A stretch of 64,000 nt of DNA, taken from contig CP136068.1 of NCBI GenBank assembly GCA_032622095.1, positions 124,813,989 to 124,877,988 on the forward strand. The letters run 5' to 3'. Position numbers and translations under genes: made by a program. Source of the stretch: Siphonodentalium dalli (lineage: Eukaryota; Mollusca; Scaphopoda; Gadilida; Siphonodentaliidae). How positions within the stretch are numbered: the first letter of the stretch is position 1; every line of letters begins with the position of its first letter. Shown here piece by piece: positions 49,773 through 61,096 of this stretch. Under the pieces are notes generated by a model. It was not told the origin of the DNA. It did no database searches and worked only from the letters and a program-made list of their open reading frames with translations.

Positions 49773-50321
49773 CTAAATGTTATGGAAGTAGAACCTTCCC
49801 AGTAAAATGATGCACTTTTCCGCGCGACTAAACTCTCGATTATAGAGAACTTGGACATTTGCTGAATATTCGAGCTGCGAGAAAATTACAGCAATGTATG
49901 GAAGGGGACGATATTCACACGTGATAACAATTCTGGGGCCTGGGTGTATTATATATGCATAATCGAATACGACACCCGAACGATATAACGACATCGTTGT
50001 GATAACCAAACGCATGAACTTTCTCTTTTCAACCATATGTTCCACAGCATCTACAACATTATTTAATATGGGCAATCGTGACCTCAAATTAGCCTCAGGT
50101 AGAGAGACCATGACTCCAGGGTACAAAATAACTGCCACACACGGAATCGAATAAAAGACACAATAATTTTCAAAATTGCAATGTTTGATCTTCAGAACCG
50201 AAACAACAGCGGAGTAAGAACATAACATAACTTGACATGCGAAATCGTGAGTTTTGTCACCAATTAACAACTTAGAAATAAAATGGTGGCCACTACGCAC
50301 TACACGTGGCTGGTCAGCCAT
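49773..50321 (-). CDS. Uncertain single-exon orphan ORF, 182 aa
   Basis: This is the longest uninterrupted frame in the window. On the minus strand the start context is AATAAATGGCT, with A at -3 and G at +4. The protein begins MADQPRVVRSGHHF and has mixed composition with a moderately hydrophobic middle (VAVILYPGVMVSLPEA). I recognise no domain, signal peptide or clear transmembrane helix. In sequence this AT-rich a 182-codon frame is unusual but not impossible by chance. No repeat copy of it is visible elsewhere in the window. I see no AATAAA soon after the stop. It could be a lineage-specific gene, a retained exon or a chance frame. Confidence 0.25.
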   Translation of the reverse strand: MADQPRVVRSGHHFISKLLIGDKTHDFACQVMLCSYSAVVSVLKIKHCNFENYCVFYSIPCVAVILYPGVMVSLPEANLRSRLPILNNVVDAVEHMVEKRKFMRLVITTMSLYRSGVVFDYAYIIHPGPRIVITCEYRPLPYIAVIFSQLEYSANVQVLYNREFSRAEKCIILLGRFYFHNI

Positions 50322-50511
50322 TTATTAATTTGGTCGAGCAATATCCGTTGCACTTCAAATCAATACCATAGTGTGGTCTTGAGAGAGTTGAAAGCGGAAT
50401 GAATTGAATACATGCTGATTTTGGTGTCATTTGACGCGGAAAACACCAGTAACAACATATCCAAAAAAGATGGCGTCCAAAATGGCTGACTTTCTTAGGT
50501 AGGTGCTCCCA

Positions 50512-51029
50512 TTAAAGGCACGGGCGGCGTTCGTTGCAGAAATATTTATATTTGTTCAAATTGCCACCAACAGATGGAACACTAACATATATACAGTTCC
50601 GCTCATATGCCAAACATAATCAGCGCGTAAATAGTATATTGTTGTCAAGACGTACGATGGTGTACGTAAACAAGAGCCTGATCGTGTTACAGAAGTTGTG
50701 CTTCTGTTTACATAACACAGCGCAATTCTATTGGTTAATTACACAAAACTTATATAAACGCTCTTTATTATTTCCATATCAGGAAGACAGTAACAAATAA
50801 CGCTCTTTATGTTTACCATATCCGGATCTAAACAAAAGCCAGGAAACGTAACTTTTTTGCTTTTGTTTACAAATTGACAATAACATATTGTTTATGCCAT
50901 ATTTCTGATTGGCATAATAACAAAGTCTGTCTATATCTTACTATTCCTTCTGTTTATGGCGGTTTTTTTTAACGGATGTGAATATTTTAACAGCATACCC
51001 ACCACCGCCAACGCCGCCCGTATCTTTAA
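50512..51029. mobile_element. TTAA-flanked element, AAAGGCACGGGCGGC ends (518 bp)
   Basis: Left end TTAAAGGCACGGGCGGCGTT, right end AACGCCGCCCGTATCTTTAA, with TTAA as the presumed target duplication (piggyBac-type). Inside are the AACGCTCTTTAT words and AGCGCAATTCTATTGGTT. It is an uninterrupted relative of the copy at 1498-2120 and of 53898-54360. No protein is encoded. Confidence 0.8.
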
Positions 51030-51179
51030 TGCCAAATTCGTAATAAATTCTAGTCACATGAGAGTAAACAAACGATCGAATTATGCGAGGAAGAATTATT
51101 GCAAAGTAAAAGAGAAACTTTTGAATAAAAATGTACGAATTCTCTCGAACGTATATCACTTGAGAGCAAGCGAAAGCAG

Positions 51180-52470
51180 GGTCTCATGCAACGGTTAAAT
51201 CTGTACTTCTTGGCGCCCAGCAACGGAAAAATAACGCAGTTTTATATGTACTGTATATATGATATATGTGTAATTAAACAGTTATATTATATTTAGTAGG
51301 GATGTGTTGATTCTGTGACCCTTTCTAGAATAAGAAATATATGTACTCAGAGGCTCAGAGCAGAATGTGACGGATCATCATTTATTTTGATATCTACAGC
51401 ATCAATCCGTTCAAAATTCACTGCAATGGTACAGTGAGAGATATTCATACAAACAAACGGCAGCCACAGTCGTGGAACAGAGCAACAGAGCAGAGCGTTC
51501 CGTGTTAGTCTATTCATGATATGGTATAAATAAAGAGCGTTTGTTTCACATGTGTGCGGAAAACTGAAAACAGATGGAAAATAGATGTGACCATGGTTAG
51601 TATTTTTCAGAGCATATGAAGCCGGTAGATCAATATTTCGTGTATTTGTGAACATATCTTATACCTCTTACGTAGACAAAATTTGGAAGCCCGAACAAGC
51701 CATGTCCGTTTACGGGCGTACTTCGCGGTGGGTATTGCTGTTAAAATATTTACATCAGCTAAAACCGCCATAAACAGAAAGATTATTATATTATAGACAT
51801 ATTTTGTTCTTATACCAATCATAAATACCACGTACATTCATGTTATTGTCACTTATGTACGCTTTGTTATGTAAACAAACGTTACAGAATCATTTGTTTA
51901 TAGAAAATACTCGGAAGTTCGGAACTATCGGATCGTCCAATGAAAATGTTCCGCTGCGCTGTGGAAGGCGAATATAAAATTGTTGGCACCATCAACAATC
52001 GCATTCAAATCGCACCAATTTTTTATTTAAATCGACCCAGTCTACCCGCTGTCAGTTCAAAAGTCAGCTAAATTGTTGTTCAGTGGGTGAAAAACAAAAC
52101 GCTTGATACCTCGTTGGCAGTCCCAACGAATCCTCCGATCGATTAAGCCGTGTGAGGCTGGTTCTGATTGAACAAACCGCCGATGCATTGTCATTTTTTT
52201 GGTGCTGGTTTTGAGATCAGCGCAGTATTCGTCCTTTTCTGATTGAAACCATACTTACAATCAATATGTAGATCGATGGAAACAATTTACTTGACAACCA
52301 TGGTACCAGGACACGCGCCGACAGTTGAGCGAGAAACCATTCCTCCATAGGCTACTCAGGGTCGCATACAACGGTTAAATATGGACTTCTTGGCGCCCAG
52401 CAACGGAACAATAACGCGGTTTTATATGTACTGTTTATCTTGAACCATATGATATATGTGTAATTAAACA
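51180..52470. repeat. Direct repeats of CTTCTTGGCGCCCAGCAACG and relatives
   Basis: About 51181-51285 and about 52370-52470 are direct copies (AACGGTTAAAT, CTTCTTGGCGCCCAGCAACG, GATATATGTGTAATTAAACA). About 51340-51740 is shared with 59860-60190 (AGAGCGTTCCGTGTTAGTC). A partial TTAA-type element fragment lies at about 51740-51840. At about 52299 and 52722 the word CATGGTACCAG(G/C)ACACGCG starts another direct pair. Confidence 0.65.
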
Positions 52471-52873
52471 TGTGAATGTGATAGCATAACTTCATTATTC
52501 GGAGTATAGTCTCCGACGGTTGTCGTAATTTCGACATATTCCAAATCGTCTCAACATATTGCATTTACCATGGCCCCACGACATGATATCACGAAATGGA
52601 CTTAACGAAATTTGGTGCGTGCATTGAATGGAATCGGATTTAGCTAAAGCATCTCTCGTAGAATTTTATAAGCGAACGCTGAACCGACATGTACTTCTGC
52701 AGAGACAGCGAAATATTGACATCCATGGTACCAGCACACGCGTCGGCAGTTGAGCGAGAAACCATTGGCTTCTCAGGGGAACATGGCAATGTAATATTAA
52801 TATAATGCAATCTGTGTATATGAGTGATATCGACCACGATGAAATACCCAGGAAGTTAGTATATATTATCCAT

Positions 52874-52916
52874 TATATTACAACGGGACACATCTAGTTA
52901 GCTGCTTGTATCAGTT
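52874..52916 (+). promoter_or_regulatory. Possible core promoter of the PAN/C-type lectin gene
   Basis: TATATTA at 52874-52880 lies about 39 bp before a TCAGTT initiator-like word at 52911-52916, which is 23 bp upstream of the ATG at 52939. The spacing is somewhat longer than the usual 25-32 bp. It is offered only as a candidate. Confidence 0.2.
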
Positions 52917-52938
52917 CCGCTCGTTCAAAATATAGAGC

Positions 52939-53257
52939 ATGGTTATGAAGTTGTTGACAGTAGCAACCGAACAATTTCTCATCTTCTTCGCCTTGCGAAT
53001 ACATGTAACATATTCTGCACTACGAATCTTATCAACTCGAATTAACCAGGATGCCATTTTGACTGACGGTTTGTACAAATCCACCACAGTGTCATCAGAG
53101 ATAGAATGCGCGTCGCTTTGTCTGGAAGATTGGGAATGTAAAGCCTTCTCTTTTGGCGACGATGGATTATGCCGTCTGCACACAGATTCGTTTTCAGGCT
53201 CAGCAAGCTCCCCCGGATCTGTCGTCTACAGAGTTCTGGTTCCCCCGGGTTACGAAG
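52939..53257 (+). CDS. Secreted PAN/apple plus C-type lectin protein, exon 1
   Basis: The ATG opens a frame with a signal peptide (about residues 1-26, core FLIFFALRIHV), then a PAN/apple-like domain of about 65 residues. It has INQDAILTDG, then Cys at the spacing C-x3-C-x5-C-x10-C in ECASLCLEDWECKAFSF and GLCRLH, ending VVYRVL. Such modules bind protein or carbohydrate ligands outside the cell and are often joined to C-type lectin domains in invertebrate immune-type lectins. The donor is GAAG, then GTTTGT at 53258, leaving one base, which fits the exon at 63517. The frame would otherwise run to a stop at 53287-53289. The intron that follows is about 10.3 kb. Confidence 0.85.
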
Positions 53258-53289
53258 GTTTGTATCCAACAAATAATGCTAACTTCTAA

Positions 53290-53897
53290 AATATATGCCA
53301 CAATCTATAAAATTGCGTGATATGTTCACCGGTCAGATATTTCAGGATATATTATCGAAAGACAATTTATTTATCGCAGGCTAACATATTTAATTATACT
53401 TCATTTTTGGGGGAAATTTTCAATCTTTCGTTGGGTGCTAGTATCCTTCGACGAGGATTTAGGTAGGGAATGCTGGATATGGGTTGTAATTGTTGATTCG
53501 TGGGAAACTGATATTCATTTGGAATAAATGTGTACGAACATCTTTTCTGTTACTTCACAAGACGATTGTCCCATTCTGCAAACCATACAGCGGACCACGG
53601 ATTGTTAGCGGTTGTAAGCAGCAGACATTACCGAATCCATTACTAATGTATAACTTATCAAAGGAGAGATAGCGATAATAGAGTAACACGAAGTGTTTAG
53701 AACTGGCCTAATAATCTCTAATTTGGGATGGGAATCTTTAGCGGACAGACGTTAAAAATTTGCAACTATTTTACAAAATGCTTCATTGATCATATCCTCA
53801 GTATATCTATATAATCTGTTGAACCATGGGAACCCCCGTGCAGGAAGCTATTATGGCCGGCCAGCCAATACGTACACGGTTGGATAGTGAAATATAC
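53290..53897. other. Intron sequence without recognised features
   Basis: AT-rich intron of the PAN/C-type lectin gene. I see neither repeat structure nor a further exon. Confidence 0.4.
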
Positions 53898-54360
53898 TTA
53901 AAGGTACGGGAGGCCTTGGAGGTGGGTATATATGCTGTGAAAATATTTCCACCTTTGTCCGTATACAAATAAGAAATATCGCATAAACAGTATGTTATTG
54001 TCATATGTTTGACCATTGTTATGTAAACAAAAGCATAAAAAATTACTTTCCTGGTGTTTGTTTATATTATGATGGTAAACATAAAGAGCGTTCTTTGTTG
54101 CTGAATTCCTGATATGGAACTAATAAAGAGCGTTTATATCATTTGTGTGTGATTAGCCAGTAACACTGTGCTGTCTTCTGTAACACAACCAGGCTCTTGC
54201 TTAGGTAAAATATAGTAGGTCTTTATGATAGCATGCATGCTGTTTACGCGATGGTCATGGTATATATGAACGAAACTGTATGAGTTTTAATGTTTTTCTG
54301 TTTACGGTGATTGGAACAAATATGAATGTTTTCGACAACTAAGGCCTCCCGTGCCTTTAA
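53898..54360. mobile_element. TTAA-flanked miniature element (463 bp), complete
   Basis: The terminal inverted repeats are TTAAAGGTACGGGAGGCCTT and AAGGCCTCCCGTGCCTTTAA, with TTAA at 53898-53901 and 54357-54360. Internal words ATAAAGAGCGTT and TAACACTGTGCTGTCTTCTG relate it, in reverse orientation, to 50512-51029. It is the best preserved set of ends of this family in the window. No coding capacity. Confidence 0.9.
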
Positions 54361-54471
54361 TCGGGGTTCATGATTATATAGCGATTGATATTAAACGTGG
54401 CACGTGAAGTTGGGATTGAGGCTAGTATTATTGACGAAATAACGGAAATGACTAGAGATTTTAAAGAACGT

Positions 54472-54835
54472 TATCCCAACCACCCCAAAACCACCCCAAA
54501 ACCACCCACCAAATATGAGAATTTGACCAAAGTTGATCACGTGTGGTGTTGTACATTCTTTCATACAATTCTCCGTTATTTCGTCAAAGTACGTTCTATA
54601 TAGAGTTATCACTCTTCCGATTAACTCAGCTGGGATACCTATTGCGGAAAATAATCCTAACCTCGCGTGTCACCTGTTACTGCGTTTGAATACCAATCGA
54701 TATCTAATCGCGAACCCCGATTAAGTATATCTCGCTACCTAATCGTGCAGGTAGTTGGTGGGCCGGTTCATTTTACATATTTTTAAATTTAAATCTTCTT
54801 TCTATAATGTTTGCTTGAAACGTCTATGCTGGAAT
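54472..54835 (+). repeat. Duplicated segment, copy 1 (empty site)
   Basis: Begins CCAACCACCCCAAAACCACC and ends GTCTATGCTGGAATATG. It is co-linear with 58506-59080. At GATTAAGTATATCTC (TA at 54726-54727) this copy lacks the 211-bp foldback found in the other copy, so it preserves the pre-insertion target. Confidence 0.85.
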
Positions 54836-54854
54836 ATGCACTCTTATGACTAAT

Positions 54855-55085
54855 GTGTAGGTTTTCTACACAAAATGTGTAGCCCTGCTACACAATCATT
54901 ATTCAATTTTGATCTTAAACATATTTGTGTAGTATATGTGTAGTTTCATATTCGTACACAAATTGTGTAAAAAAAATTACACATAAATGGGTAAATTTTT
55001 ACACATTTATACACAACTGTGTGTATAAAATCAACACATATCCCTTACACATTTTGTGTAGGTTCTTACACATACAGTTCGTAGA
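54855..55085. repeat. Cluster of TGTGTA/TACACA motifs
   Basis: Many TGTGTAG and CTACACA words in both orientations, often paired as TGTGTAGGTTTTCTACACA, within 230 bp. A matching cluster is at about 58305-58455, on the other side of the Helitron. Together they look like two ends of one older element or two copies of it. Confidence 0.75.
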
Positions 55086-55335
55086 CAAGAAATGCAAGTT
55101 CATTAGTCCGACCTGTGGGTATAGTATTAAAGATATATGCAGATTTATATGTTAAAACTTTCATGGCGCATAGTGGTATGTAGTATTTTGTTCTGTACTG
55201 TGAGTTTTTGCTTTGAATGAACAAACCAGGGTCGATGCGTGATTGCATAATATTAGTATTATTACAACAATCATAACAAGAGTCTAAGGGCAGTAATCGC
55301 CATGAAAGTTTTAACAAATAAATCCTCATATACCA

Positions 55336-55355
55336 TCTATATCTATATTTGCGAA

Positions 55356-55418
<63 letters not shown>

Positions 55419-58161
55419 GTTCTATAGAAATTCACAGGGGACCATCTAGATGATGCCAAAGGGGTCTACTAGGAGTAGCTTTTTACGAGAAAGATAATGG
55501 TCGGGGTTAGAATTTTCTAAAGAGACGCCGTTGTTGTCAGGGGCAGAAAAGGGGGAGGGGCAGAAAAAAAATTGTCGCCGATTGCCACCAAACTTATATA
55601 TAATCATTCCCATAATATGAGGAATCTAATGGCGTGGTTTTAATATGGCAAAAGTCGCGCCGTTCGCGTCAGGGGTGCCCGGAAGGGGGGGGGGGGGCAG
55701 ATTTTTTGTTCTGTCGCCGATTGCCACGAAACTTACATATAATCATCCCCATGATATGAAGAATCCAACGGTGTGGTTTAAATATGTCAGGGATGAACGG
55801 AAGGGGAGAGGGGCACCAAAATTTATAAAAACTAATTTTAGCGCCGATTTCCACCAAATTGATATATATTCTTCTTCATGATACAAGGAATCTAATTGTG
55901 CGATTTAACAACGCCAAATTGTTGTTTTTGGATGAGAGATTGGGAGGGGGTGGGCACTAAATTTGATAATAAGTCGCCGATTGCCACCACACTTATACAA
56001 AATCATCCCCATGGTATGAGGAGTCTAATTGTGTGGCTTTTATCTGTCAAATGTGGCCTCATTCGAGTCAGGGTTGATTTAAAGGGACAGGGGCACCAAA
56101 ATTGATGCACAATTTTTTTAGCGCCAATTTCCACCAAATTGATACACGTTCTTATCCATGATACGAGGAATCTAATCGTGATTTAAAGACGCCATAGTGG
56201 TGCTGTTTGGGTGAGAGATGGAGAGGGGAGCGATTGGCACCAAATTTGATAAAAAAAATTGTTTAGTCGCCGATTATCACCAAACTTATAAACAATCATA
56301 TCCATGATATCAAGAGTGTAATCGTGTGGTTTAATGGTGTCACAAATGGGGCCATTCGAGTCAATAGTGTATAGTGATGAGAGGGACACAACAAATTATA
56401 TCTATATGTTTAGTGCCGATTTCCACCAGATTGATACATATTCTTCTCCGTGATACGAGGAATCTTATCGTGTGGCTTAGATACACCAAATTGGTGCCCT
56501 ATGGGTGAGAGATATGGGGACCTTAAATTTTATACGAATTTGTATACTCGCCAATTTTCACCAATTTCATATATATGCATCTCTAATCTCTAATGAGTCT
56601 TAGTGTGTGCAGCTTGAGTCCGAAATAGGGACAGGAGGGTCACCAAAACTGATACAAAATATGTTTAGTACCAATTACCATCAAATTCAGACACGTTCTT
56701 CTCAAATGATACACGAAATAAAATCGTGCTGTCTGTCTGTCTTTTTGTCTGTCTGTGTGCATTCTATATATAACTTCACGCAGTACAATTGAGATGGCAC
56801 CAAGGCGTTCTAAGAGGGGTAACTTTTTACAAGGAAGATAATGGTGCGGGTTAAATTTTTCTAAAATGACGCTGTTGGTGGGAGGGGAAATTAAAAAAAT
56901 ATGGTGAAATAGTTTTGTCGCTGATTTCCACCAAACGAATACATAATCACCTTCGCAATATGGCGTTGTTCGAGTCAGCGTTGCATCAACAATTGATTTA
57001 ATAAACCAAATTCCACCAAATTTATACACGTTTTTCTCTAATGATATACCATGAATTAAATCACATTTGGTGTCGTTTGCGTCACGGATGGCGAGCGGAT
57101 ATGCACATCATTGATAATATTGCTATTCGCCTATATCCACATATAAGTTATATACAGTCACCAGGCCATCTCCATATCATTTTAAGTAGTTTGGCGTTCA
57201 CATTTCACAATCCCGACATATGGTGACCCACATAAGTCACTTGAACAATTATATCTTCTTAACAGTCATGTTTATATGGGAATGGCAATCAAGGCATTCA
57301 CACAATGAGCTAGCAAGATAACTAGAAGAAGCATTAAACGTATATTTATCATTCTGTTGAAGAGATACATATATTCGTGCAAACTGAGAGACCTCGAACC
57401 GTCAGAGGATTGCATATATATAATAACAAAATTTAGTCTGTTCCATTCAATACAGTTTCCACAAAAAGTTACAATTTGTCAAGAGATATGGAAGACATGT
57501 TCAAAAATAGTGATCACATTGTGCAGTCAAATATAGTTTCTTCTGATATACAAGACTTTTCAGGATCCTACCAATACTGACATCTGACAAGGGTTTTAGA
57601 ACAGACTCATCGACTGACATAAACAACTCAAAATCTCGCTCTGTGCCTGGCACATGTAGCTGATATATGTGAGCAGCAACATTTCGTTTAAACTAAGAAT
57701 ATTAAGCCAATATATAGCACCATGAACAGAGGAGCACCTGGAAATTTCTTTGAAACATCTGTATCTTCGTGGAGAAATGATAGCCAGGTGTCCTCGAGAT
57801 CTTAGTCCAACCCACTAGATTGATTGATACATCTCAATATGTAAAACCCAATTATCATCTTTTATCGAACTAATGTGTTTATGATGTTCATGTATCATAT
57901 TATAACGTCTAATGTATACGCAGTTGTAAATAAATAAATACTTCATTATTGGTGGAACGGATTAATCGTGATAAACAGAATGACAATTGACAAGGTGAGC
58001 CACTACTTATATTTCCATGACTGTAATAATCATGTTTTGTGATGCTATTTGAATATACAATTTATGAGAAAACGTATAACACTTTAAGCAAGAGCATTCT
58101 CTATTCCCAACAAATATCCACAGCATACATTAACCTGTGCAACGCCGGGTAACCCTGCTAG
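55336..58161 (+). mobile_element. Non-autonomous Helitron, copy 2 (2826 bp)
   Basis: Same ends as 28591-31430 (TCTATATCTAT ... GGGTAACCCTGCTAG) between A (55335) and T (58162). It is nearly identical along its whole length. Visible differences include a 21-bp deletion (AAGTGGCGTCGTTTGAGTC lost near 55787), a longer TGTC run and scattered single bases. It lies in the intron of the PAN/C-type lectin gene, in the same orientation as the gene. Frames that look conserved between the copies (for example the 129-codon minus-strand frame) are conserved only because the copies are young. Confidence 0.92.
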
Positions 58162-58304
58162 TTAACACTAAACCCACAAATTGGAATTCTGAACTTACAT
58201 CCTTGTCTACGATCGCTGTAGATTGTATTCCAAAAAATATACTCAAACAATATGGCCGTCACGTAGCAGACTATGAAACTGAAGGCACCGCAATGCGCAT
58301 GCTC

Positions 58305-58455
58305 TACGTTCTTACACAATTGTGTGTTACAAAATATACACATTATGTGTAGAACGGCACTTGGTCAATGTATTTGTATGTAAAACTACACATTGCTATG
58401 TGTATTAACCGGGTTTACACATTTGATGTGTAATCGTTTCTACACATTAGTTATA
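58305..58455. repeat. Second TGTGTA/TACACA cluster
   Basis: TTACACAATTGTGTGTTAC, ACATTATGTGTAGAAC, CTACACATTGCTATGTGTA and TTTACACATTTGATGTGTA occur in close succession. It is the partner of 54855-55085. Confidence 0.7.
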
Positions 58456-58505
58456 AGAGTGTGGTTCTGTTTTTTGAGAACAGACTGGAATTTTAAAGAG
58501 TGTTA

Positions 58506-59080
58506 TCCCAACCACCCCAAAACCACCCACCAAATATGAGAATTTCACCAAAGTTTATCAATTGTGGTGTTGTAAATTCTTTCATACAAATCTCCGTTAT
58601 TTCGTCAAGGCACATTCTATATATATAGAGTTATCACCCTTCCGATTAACTCTGGATATACCTATGTCGAAATGTAATCCTAACCTTCGCATGTCACCTG
58701 TTACTGCATTTGAATACCAATCGATAGCTAATCGTGAACCCCGATTAAGTACCAGTAATTCCCTAAATAATCGACTCCTTAACCACAGCAGAATTATGGG
58801 TAATTTTTCAAGATTTAGTCAAAAATATGGCTTGTTGCCATTCATCGGAAATCCCTCACTGAGAGCTTTCCGATGAATGACAAGCCATATTTCCGACTAA
58901 ATCCTGAAAAAATATCCATAATTCTGCTGTGGTTAAAGAGTCACTTATTTAGGGCATTACTGTATATTTCTCTACCTAATCGTGCACGTAGCAGGTGGGC
59001 CGCGGTTCATTTTACATATTTTTATATTTAAATCTTCTTTCTATTATGTTTGCTTGAAACGTCTATGCTGGAATATGGTT
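58506..59080 (+). repeat. Duplicated segment, copy 2 (filled site)
   Basis: Same order as 54472-54835, interrupted at TA (58750-58751) by the foldback 58752-58962. Outside the insertion the copies differ by scattered substitutions and short indels. Confidence 0.85.
58752..58962. mobile_element. 211-bp TA-flanked foldback (MITE)
   Basis: Left end CCAGTAATTCCCTAAATAA and right end TTATTTAGGGCATTACTG are inverted, and homology of the arms continues to the centre (CATTCATCGGAAA against TTTCCGATGAATG). TA flanks both ends, and the duplicate at 54726 shows the single TA before insertion, so the boundaries are firm. Typical of Tc1/mariner-derived miniature elements. The 104-codon frame across it is not a gene. 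Confidence 0.93.
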
Positions 59081-59394
59081 CTGATTCTTTGAGAACAGAC
59101 TGAAATTTGTGGAGGATGTAGGTATCGCATAACCCAGAGTTTTATATAGTGCATGCATAAACGGAACTTCTGTTTCAACTTCATCTCAAACATAATAAAC
59201 TTGAACAGAATAAAATAGCGGTATACAGGTTCTTTTTGTCATTCTCACGTCATCGCCCGGATTTTGTATGCACATCGCACCATAAATGTTTAGGTTTGTC
59301 CGGTGTATATGCAAACATTAATTCATTCTCATGTATTGTCCAGTAACCATTTGGTTACCATAACCATGGATATCTGTTAGTATTATGCAAGATA

Positions 59395-60190
59395 ATGAGT
59401 TTTAAAGTCACATGGTGGTTTGCGCTCCAAAATATACCTAATAATATTAACTTTTTAATTACCCCGGTATCGATATAGGTCGATAAATACTTGAACTACC
59501 TTCCTAAGAGCATTATATGTTCCACAATATCGCATGGAAGTCATAAGAAATACAACTTTGAACATACCGTGTTAGTTTATTGCTGCTATGGTAGAAATAA
59601 AGAGCGTTTATTTCACCTCTGCGAAAAATTTAAAACAGCTGGAAAGTGGCTGTGAGCATGGCAAGTATTTTACTGAACATATAAAGCCGGTATATTATAT
59701 CTACTTCCAAATTACTTAGACACAATTTGGAAGCTTGAATGAGCCATGTCCGTTTAAAGCAACATGACGATTTACGCTCCAAATTACACCTTACACTATT
59801 GGCTTTTTAATTTTTCCCGGTATCGAAATACTTCGATAAATACTTGAACTACCTTTCTACGGGCATTATTTAGTCACAGAAAGACGCACTGAAGTCATGA
59901 AAAATACGGTGTTTATGTCCCAAAACAAACAACAGCCACGTGCACGGCGTGGAACAGAGAAGAGCGTTCCGTGTTAGTCTATTCCTGATATGGTATAAAC
60001 AAAGAGCGTTTGTTTCACATCTGTGCGAAAAATTGAAAACAGCTGGAAAATGACTGACCATGGACAATATTTTTCAGAGTATATGAAACTGGTAGATCAA
60101 TATTTCGTGTATTTTCCAACCTATCTTATACCTCCCTCAAAATCACGTAGACAAAATTTGGAAGTTGTAATGAGCCATGTCCGTTTAAAG
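59395..60190 (+). repeat. Two tandem copies of an AAAGAGCGTTT-containing repeat
   Basis: Units at about 59403-59755 and 59756-60185 share TTTGCGCTCCAAAATA-like starts, GATAAATACTTGAACTACCTT, CCGTGTTAGT, AATAAAGAGCGTTT, AAACAGCTGGAAA and GAGCCATGTCCGTTTAAAG. A partial third copy is at about 51340-51740. No protein is recognised. Confidence 0.7.
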
Positions 60191-60272
60191 AAATTATTCT
60201 GGTATGATATTTTCATGACAAAATTACCCCCAAGAAAATATTGTTAGAAACCTCCCAGAGCGTAACTGCTTC

Positions 60273-60423
60273 AATCAGTTGAGGATAATTTATGAATTAA
60301 TGATAGGCTGCCTCCAGGTGATGGAAATCTGCATCAGAGGCAGAACACATTACAGTAGTTTGATGGCGACATATACTAAATATGAGATATAAATTACTTT
60401 CATCTTGTTTATGCGTGGCGTAT

Positions 60424-60425
<2 letters not shown>
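60273..60425 (+). repeat. Direct repeat flanking the CTAGAAGG elements (left)
   Basis: Starts CAGTTGAGGATAATTTATGA and ends GTTTATGCGTGGCGT. It recurs at about 62716-62869 on the far side of the inserted elements, with small differences. Confidence 0.8.

Positions 60426-60481
<56 letters not shown>
60426..60481. repeat. (TA)n microsatellite
   Basis: About 55 bp of TA repeats immediately before CTAGAAGGTGACCC. It is either the insertion target or the tail of an element. Confidence 0.95.
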
Positions 60482-61096
60482 TAGAAGGTGACCCGACTTC
60501 GTCCGGGCTTTGAACTTGAATTGGTCATTTTGAAGGTCAAGGTCAATTGGGGTCACGATTTGACCAGTCCAAAAACACTGGCCGGACAAAAGTACCCGAC
60601 AAACGTGCCCGTCGAAATCCATCCGGTTTTACCCGATTTGACCTTGAATTGATCATTTTGAAGGTCAAGGTCTGGTCGGGGTCACGATTGGACCAGTCCA
60701 AAACAATCAGTGGACAAAAGTAACCCCACGTATCAAATTTCGTCGAAATCCCATAAAAATTGGCGATTTGACCTTGAAGTTACCCGATTTCAAGGTCAAC
60801 GTCACGTTACACGGGCAAATGAATATGCTTAAGAGACTCGCCGTAAGAGAGTACCCCCACATACCAAGTTTCATCGAAATCCCGTGATATTCGGGCGTTT
60901 GACCTTGAAATTACCCGATTTCAAGGTCAAGGTCACGTCGCACGGACAAATTAATAGGCCTATGCCAGTTCTCGGCCGAAAATACCCCCACATACCAAGT
61001 TTCATCGAAATCGGTTAGGCCGTTTTCGAGTCCATCGCGAACACACAGACACACAGACAGACAGACACACAGACAGATCTTCCAAAATATATAATA
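60481..61096. mobile_element. CTAGAAGGTGACCCGAC element, unit 1
   Basis: Starts CTAGAAGGTGACCCGACTTC, then GTCCGGG, and carries repeated TTGACCTTGAA and AAGGTCAAGGTCA words about every 125 bp. It ends GGCCGTTTTCGAGTCCATCG, a CACAGA-rich stretch and CTTCCAAAATATATAATAGA. The next unit starts at once. The TTCATCGAAATCGG(T/C)TAGGCCG tail resembles non-LTR 3' regions, but no reverse transcriptase is present. Minus-strand frames with CVCLSVCLCV come from the CACAGA repeat. Confidence 0.7.
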
